This document shows, one piece after another, positions 58,149-64,000 of a stretch of 64,000 nucleotides of DNA; position 1 is the stretch's first letter, and each line of letters starts with the position of its first letter. Both the position numbers and the translations under genes were made by a program. The notes under the pieces were generated by a model. That model worked only from the letters and a program-made list of their open reading frames with translations. It made no database searches and was not told the origin of the DNA. Source of the DNA: Azadirachta indica (Eukaryota; Streptophyta; Magnoliopsida; Sapindales; Meliaceae); contig CM040446.1 of the NCBI GenBank assembly GCA_022749755.1, positions 13,540,367 to 13,604,366 on the forward strand. The letters run 5' to 3'.

Positions 58149-59744
58149 TCACAAATGCTCCTCCAAATTTGACATTTTCAAAAAAGAATCAATCATCCTG
58201 TGTATTTCTACTGCCTGTGGGTGACGATTATCACCTGCAAGGAACTCTTTAACTACGCCCTCCACCTCTATCACACTGCAGCCCGGTTTCTTCTTCATTC
58301 CAGTCTCTGAGATCAATTTTCTGACTTTATTTGCTTCCATATCGCAGCCAGCTTCCTTGTAGATATTATATGAAAGCACATGAGTGCCACAATCACCGGC
58401 TTCCATTTTAGCAAGCTTTCTCCAAACTCTGTTTCCAACTTCAACATTCCCATAAATCCTACATGCACTCAATAGCGCCCCCCACACATTAGGATCCCCT
58501 CCTCCTAGCCCTCCCATTTTGTCCTCTATGAACTTCTCTGCATCTTCTACCATACCTGCTCTAGCCAAGAGATCAACAACACATGCATAATGCTCAAGTT
58601 GGGGTTCAACCCCATAGAAAGTATTCATTTGTTCAAACAATTTAACGCCCTCTTTAACCAACCTTGCATGTGTACAACTTGAGAGCACTGCAACAAACGT
58701 TGTTTCCGTGGGCTGTATCCCACTCTTAAACATTCTATTAAACAGTTCGAGTGATTTTGTGGCATCTCCATTCATTGCAACACCTGAAATCATAGCATTC
58801 CATGCTCCAGCATCCTTATTACAAATCCCCTCAAACACTGATAAAGCTGAATCCACATGACCACATTTTGAGTACATATCAACTAATGCAGTGGCTAAGA
58901 TCATGTTTTTATCAACATTGTACCGCTTAGCATATGAGTGAACCCATAAACCTTGAGTGATTGCACCAAGATGAGCACAAGCTGTGAGAACACTAACAAG
59001 ACCCGATTCATTTGGCTTCGTCCCTGCTTCTTGCATTTGTCTAAATAAAGCCATCACCTCTTTAAAGTCACTAACCCTAGAATAAGCAGCCATCATTGCA
59101 CTCCATGATATTGCATTTCGCTCAGGCATTTTCTCAAACAGTTCTCTCGCCGTCTCGGCATCTCCGATTTTACCATACCCATCAATAATCGCGGTCCACA
59201 TAACTACATCTCTTTCTGGACTTCTATCAAACAAAACGCGGGCAGTTTCCATTTTGTGAAGCAACGAGTAAAACTCAATTAACGAGCTAACAACAAAAGA
59301 GTCATTACTGAATCCAAATTTTACAACATGAGCATGAATAAAGATCCCATATTTTTCAAAAGAAGGACCGAGAAGGGTGCAAGATTTGATCAGGGGCGTG
59401 AAGGTATAATTATTAGCCTCAAGCCCAATACTTAACATGTCCAAGTAGCACAAAACGGCAAATTTTGATAAATTAGCCTGCATGTAACCTCTAATCATGG
59501 AATTGTACATAAAAGTGTTTCTATGACTAGAATGATTGAAAATCAAGCGAGCATAGGGGAAAAAAGAGGGTTTTTTGGAGGTTGCGGCAACAGAGAGGAG
59601 GGGTGCGATGGAGAATGGGTTTTCGGCTATGTAAATTTTGATAAGGTGGGCATGAATTTGCTTGAGCTGGTTTAGGGCTTTGCATTTTTGTGCTAGGGAA
59701 ATCAGGGCTTTGGTTTTGTTTGCAGTAACGGTTTTTTGAATCAT
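58149..59744 (-). CDS. Pentatricopeptide repeat (PPR) protein, PLS class with E/E+ tail
   Basis: Intronless 531-residue PLS-class PPR protein, a plant family that binds organellar RNA one base per repeat, usually for C-to-U editing. Starts MIQKTVTANKTKALISLAQK; QLKQIHAHLIKI follows. Repeats run from about residue 75 to 430, for example MYNSMIRGYMQANLSKFAVL, DVVMWTAIIDGYGKIGDAET, NAISWSAMMAAYSRVSDF, ALVDMYSKCGHVDSALSVFE and AWNAMISGVAMNGDATKSLE. The C-terminus has an E motif (WGALLSACRIYGNVEVG) and an E+-like end (KKKPGCSVIEVEG, HPQAVEIHRMIDSFLKM) with no DYW deaminase domain. Such proteins normally recruit a DYW partner. Targeting to mitochondria or plastids is inferred. No defects. Confidence 0.93.
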   Translation of the reverse strand: MIQKTVTANKTKALISLAQKCKALNQLKQIHAHLIKIYIAENPFSIAPLLSVAATSKKPSFFPYARLIFNHSSHRNTFMYNSMIRGYMQANLSKFAVLCYLDMLSIGLEANNYTFTPLIKSCTLLGPSFEKYGIFIHAHVVKFGFSNDSFVVSSLIEFYSLLHKMETARVLFDRSPERDVVMWTAIIDGYGKIGDAETARELFEKMPERNAISWSAMMAAYSRVSDFKEVMALFRQMQEAGTKPNESGLVSVLTACAHLGAITQGLWVHSYAKRYNVDKNMILATALVDMYSKCGHVDSALSVFEGICNKDAGAWNAMISGVAMNGDATKSLELFNRMFKSGIQPTETTFVAVLSSCTHARLVKEGVKLFEQMNTFYGVEPQLEHYACVVDLLARAGMVEDAEKFIEDKMGGLGGGDPNVWGALLSACRIYGNVEVGNRVWRKLAKMEAGDCGTHVLSYNIYKEAGCDMEANKVRKLISETGMKKKPGCSVIEVEGVVKEFLAGDNRHPQAVEIHRMIDSFLKMSNLEEHL

Positions 59745-60514
59745 TTGAATTGGCGGGACATTTGCAAGCGTCTCATAGAGGATCTAATTTTTGATGTTAG
59801 TGGGGTGACTTGATCAGAATGACTATAGTCTATAGATGTTTGAATGGATGGCTTTTGGGTCGTTAATCCTGTTTGAAATTCGCAATAGGAGATAGTCAAC
59901 TTTGACAATTGAAAAGAATGCGTAGCGTTTTTCATTTTTATATTTCATAATTCAGTTGATTACCACTCAATTTTTAATCATCTTCTGCTTTCTAAAATTC
60001 TCTCAAACTCTCCCTCTCTCTGTCATTCCCATTCACCGGATAATGCTATATCAAACTTACTATTGTTATTGTCATGAAGCGTGTATATGCATGAATTAAC
60101 TGAGACCGATTCCCTCTCAGGAAAAAAAACTTGTTCGAGAGTTGTTGCCTAGGTCACGGTTATTATGTTTTTATTATGTTGATGTTGTTTTAATTTCTAT
60201 TTGGAAATCTCTAATCCAATACTTCCGGGATAAAATTGGCAGGTTCAGTTTAACTGTGGAAACCAGCTGACGGATCCAGGGTAAAAAAGAGCTTAATTGA
60301 ATTGCATCTCCTTTAAGTTATGCATTCAAAGATCTTTGAGTATCTTATAGCTAAATGATTGTGTCGCAAGGAAAATACATTTGCAAGAAGAATTGGATAA
60401 CAAATACTTGAAATTTATTTGAAGCTAGTCGACTTAATTTCTTCAGATTCTTTTAAATGATACTGATACTCTTCAAATAAGTATGAAATATTAATTTATC
60501 TTTCCGTAATGAAT
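59745..60514. other. Intergenic spacer
   Basis: Upstream of the PPR gene and downstream of the reductase gene. Nothing else recognised. Confidence 0.4.
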
Positions 60515-63630
<3,116 letters not shown>

Positions 63631-64000
63631 TTTTGCAACTTTCCTGCCTGTGGACTTTGGTTCAGATTTTCCAGAGAGAGAGAAAGGAAGTTATTTGTTG
63701 CCATCTTTAACTTTATATGACCGGCCCATTAATTTATTGATAAGATACAATCATGTATTTAGGGAACAGGGATAGCAAAATCGGATTTAGGGTTCATTGG
63801 ATTCACCAAATGAGATAAAATTAGGATGAAGCAATGGCAAATATGACAAAAAAAAAAAAATGAAAGAATATTAAATCTTGTATGGTTGGTGAGATGAGAA
63901 ACAATTTAGTAACCCTCCGACAAAAAAATGGAAGAATATTAATTCCTGTATGATTAGTGGAGTGAGAAATAATTTGGTATTCCCCGGAACCGTTCAAAAT
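63631..64000. other. Promoter side of the reductase gene, right edge
   Basis: Upstream of the reductase start. Two partly duplicated phrases occur (AAAAAAATGRAAGAATATTAA at about 63854 and 63924; ATGATTAGTGGAGTGAGAAA resembles ATGGTTGGTGAGATGAGAAA). No gene seen. Confidence 0.4.

Overview
This is a nuclear segment of a eudicot plant genome. Genes are split by GT-AG introns, intergenic DNA is very AT-rich, Ty1/copia and Ty3/gypsy retrotransposons sit between genes, and the proteins are typical of plants (PLS-class PPR, GT14 glucuronosyltransferase, neprosin, LOB domain, PTC52-like Rieske oxygenase). The proteins look woody-rosid or Citrus-like to me, but I cannot prove the species from the sequence alone. 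All exon models were assembled by hand from splice sites and frame continuity.

Left part (1-22 kb), mostly ordinary genes. A complete eight-exon RRS1 ribosome-biogenesis gene (minus), an intronless ER-membrane J-protein of the DNAJB12/14 type (plus), an eight-exon signal peptidase SEC11 gene with an unusual N-terminal extension (minus), and a five-exon SNU13/NHP2L1 gene (plus). Two of these serve ribosome, snoRNP and spliceosome biogenesis, and two work at the ER. The AT-rich spacers hold small terminal-inverted-repeat elements (8.6, 10.2 and 17.7 kb) and a decayed tRNA-Ser(AGA).

Middle (22-53 kb), a mobile-element and pseudogene graveyard. It holds a short LOB-like gene lacking the zinc motif, with a copia element (23.3-28.8 kb) inserted just upstream. 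Next come a 1.65-kb MULE-like element with a 9-bp target duplication, relics of a neprosin gene and a ubiquitin-specific protease, and a decayed gypsy element whose reverse transcriptase is split by a 1.45-kb solo LTR. A LOB-domain pseudogene lies between two oppositely oriented copies of the gypsy LTR. A PTC52/ACD1-like pseudogene is split by a second copia element whose 5' LTR is abnormally short yet flanked by a perfect target duplication. A phosphate-translocator pseudogene closes this part.

Right part (53-64 kb), ordinary genes again. A four-exon GT14 glycosyltransferase (plus), an intronless PPR protein (minus), and a five-exon NADP-dependent alkenal double-bond reductase (minus) that is intact except for one extra base in codon 4. 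As plant nuclear genes these are separate transcription units; I see no operon-like or gene-cluster logic.
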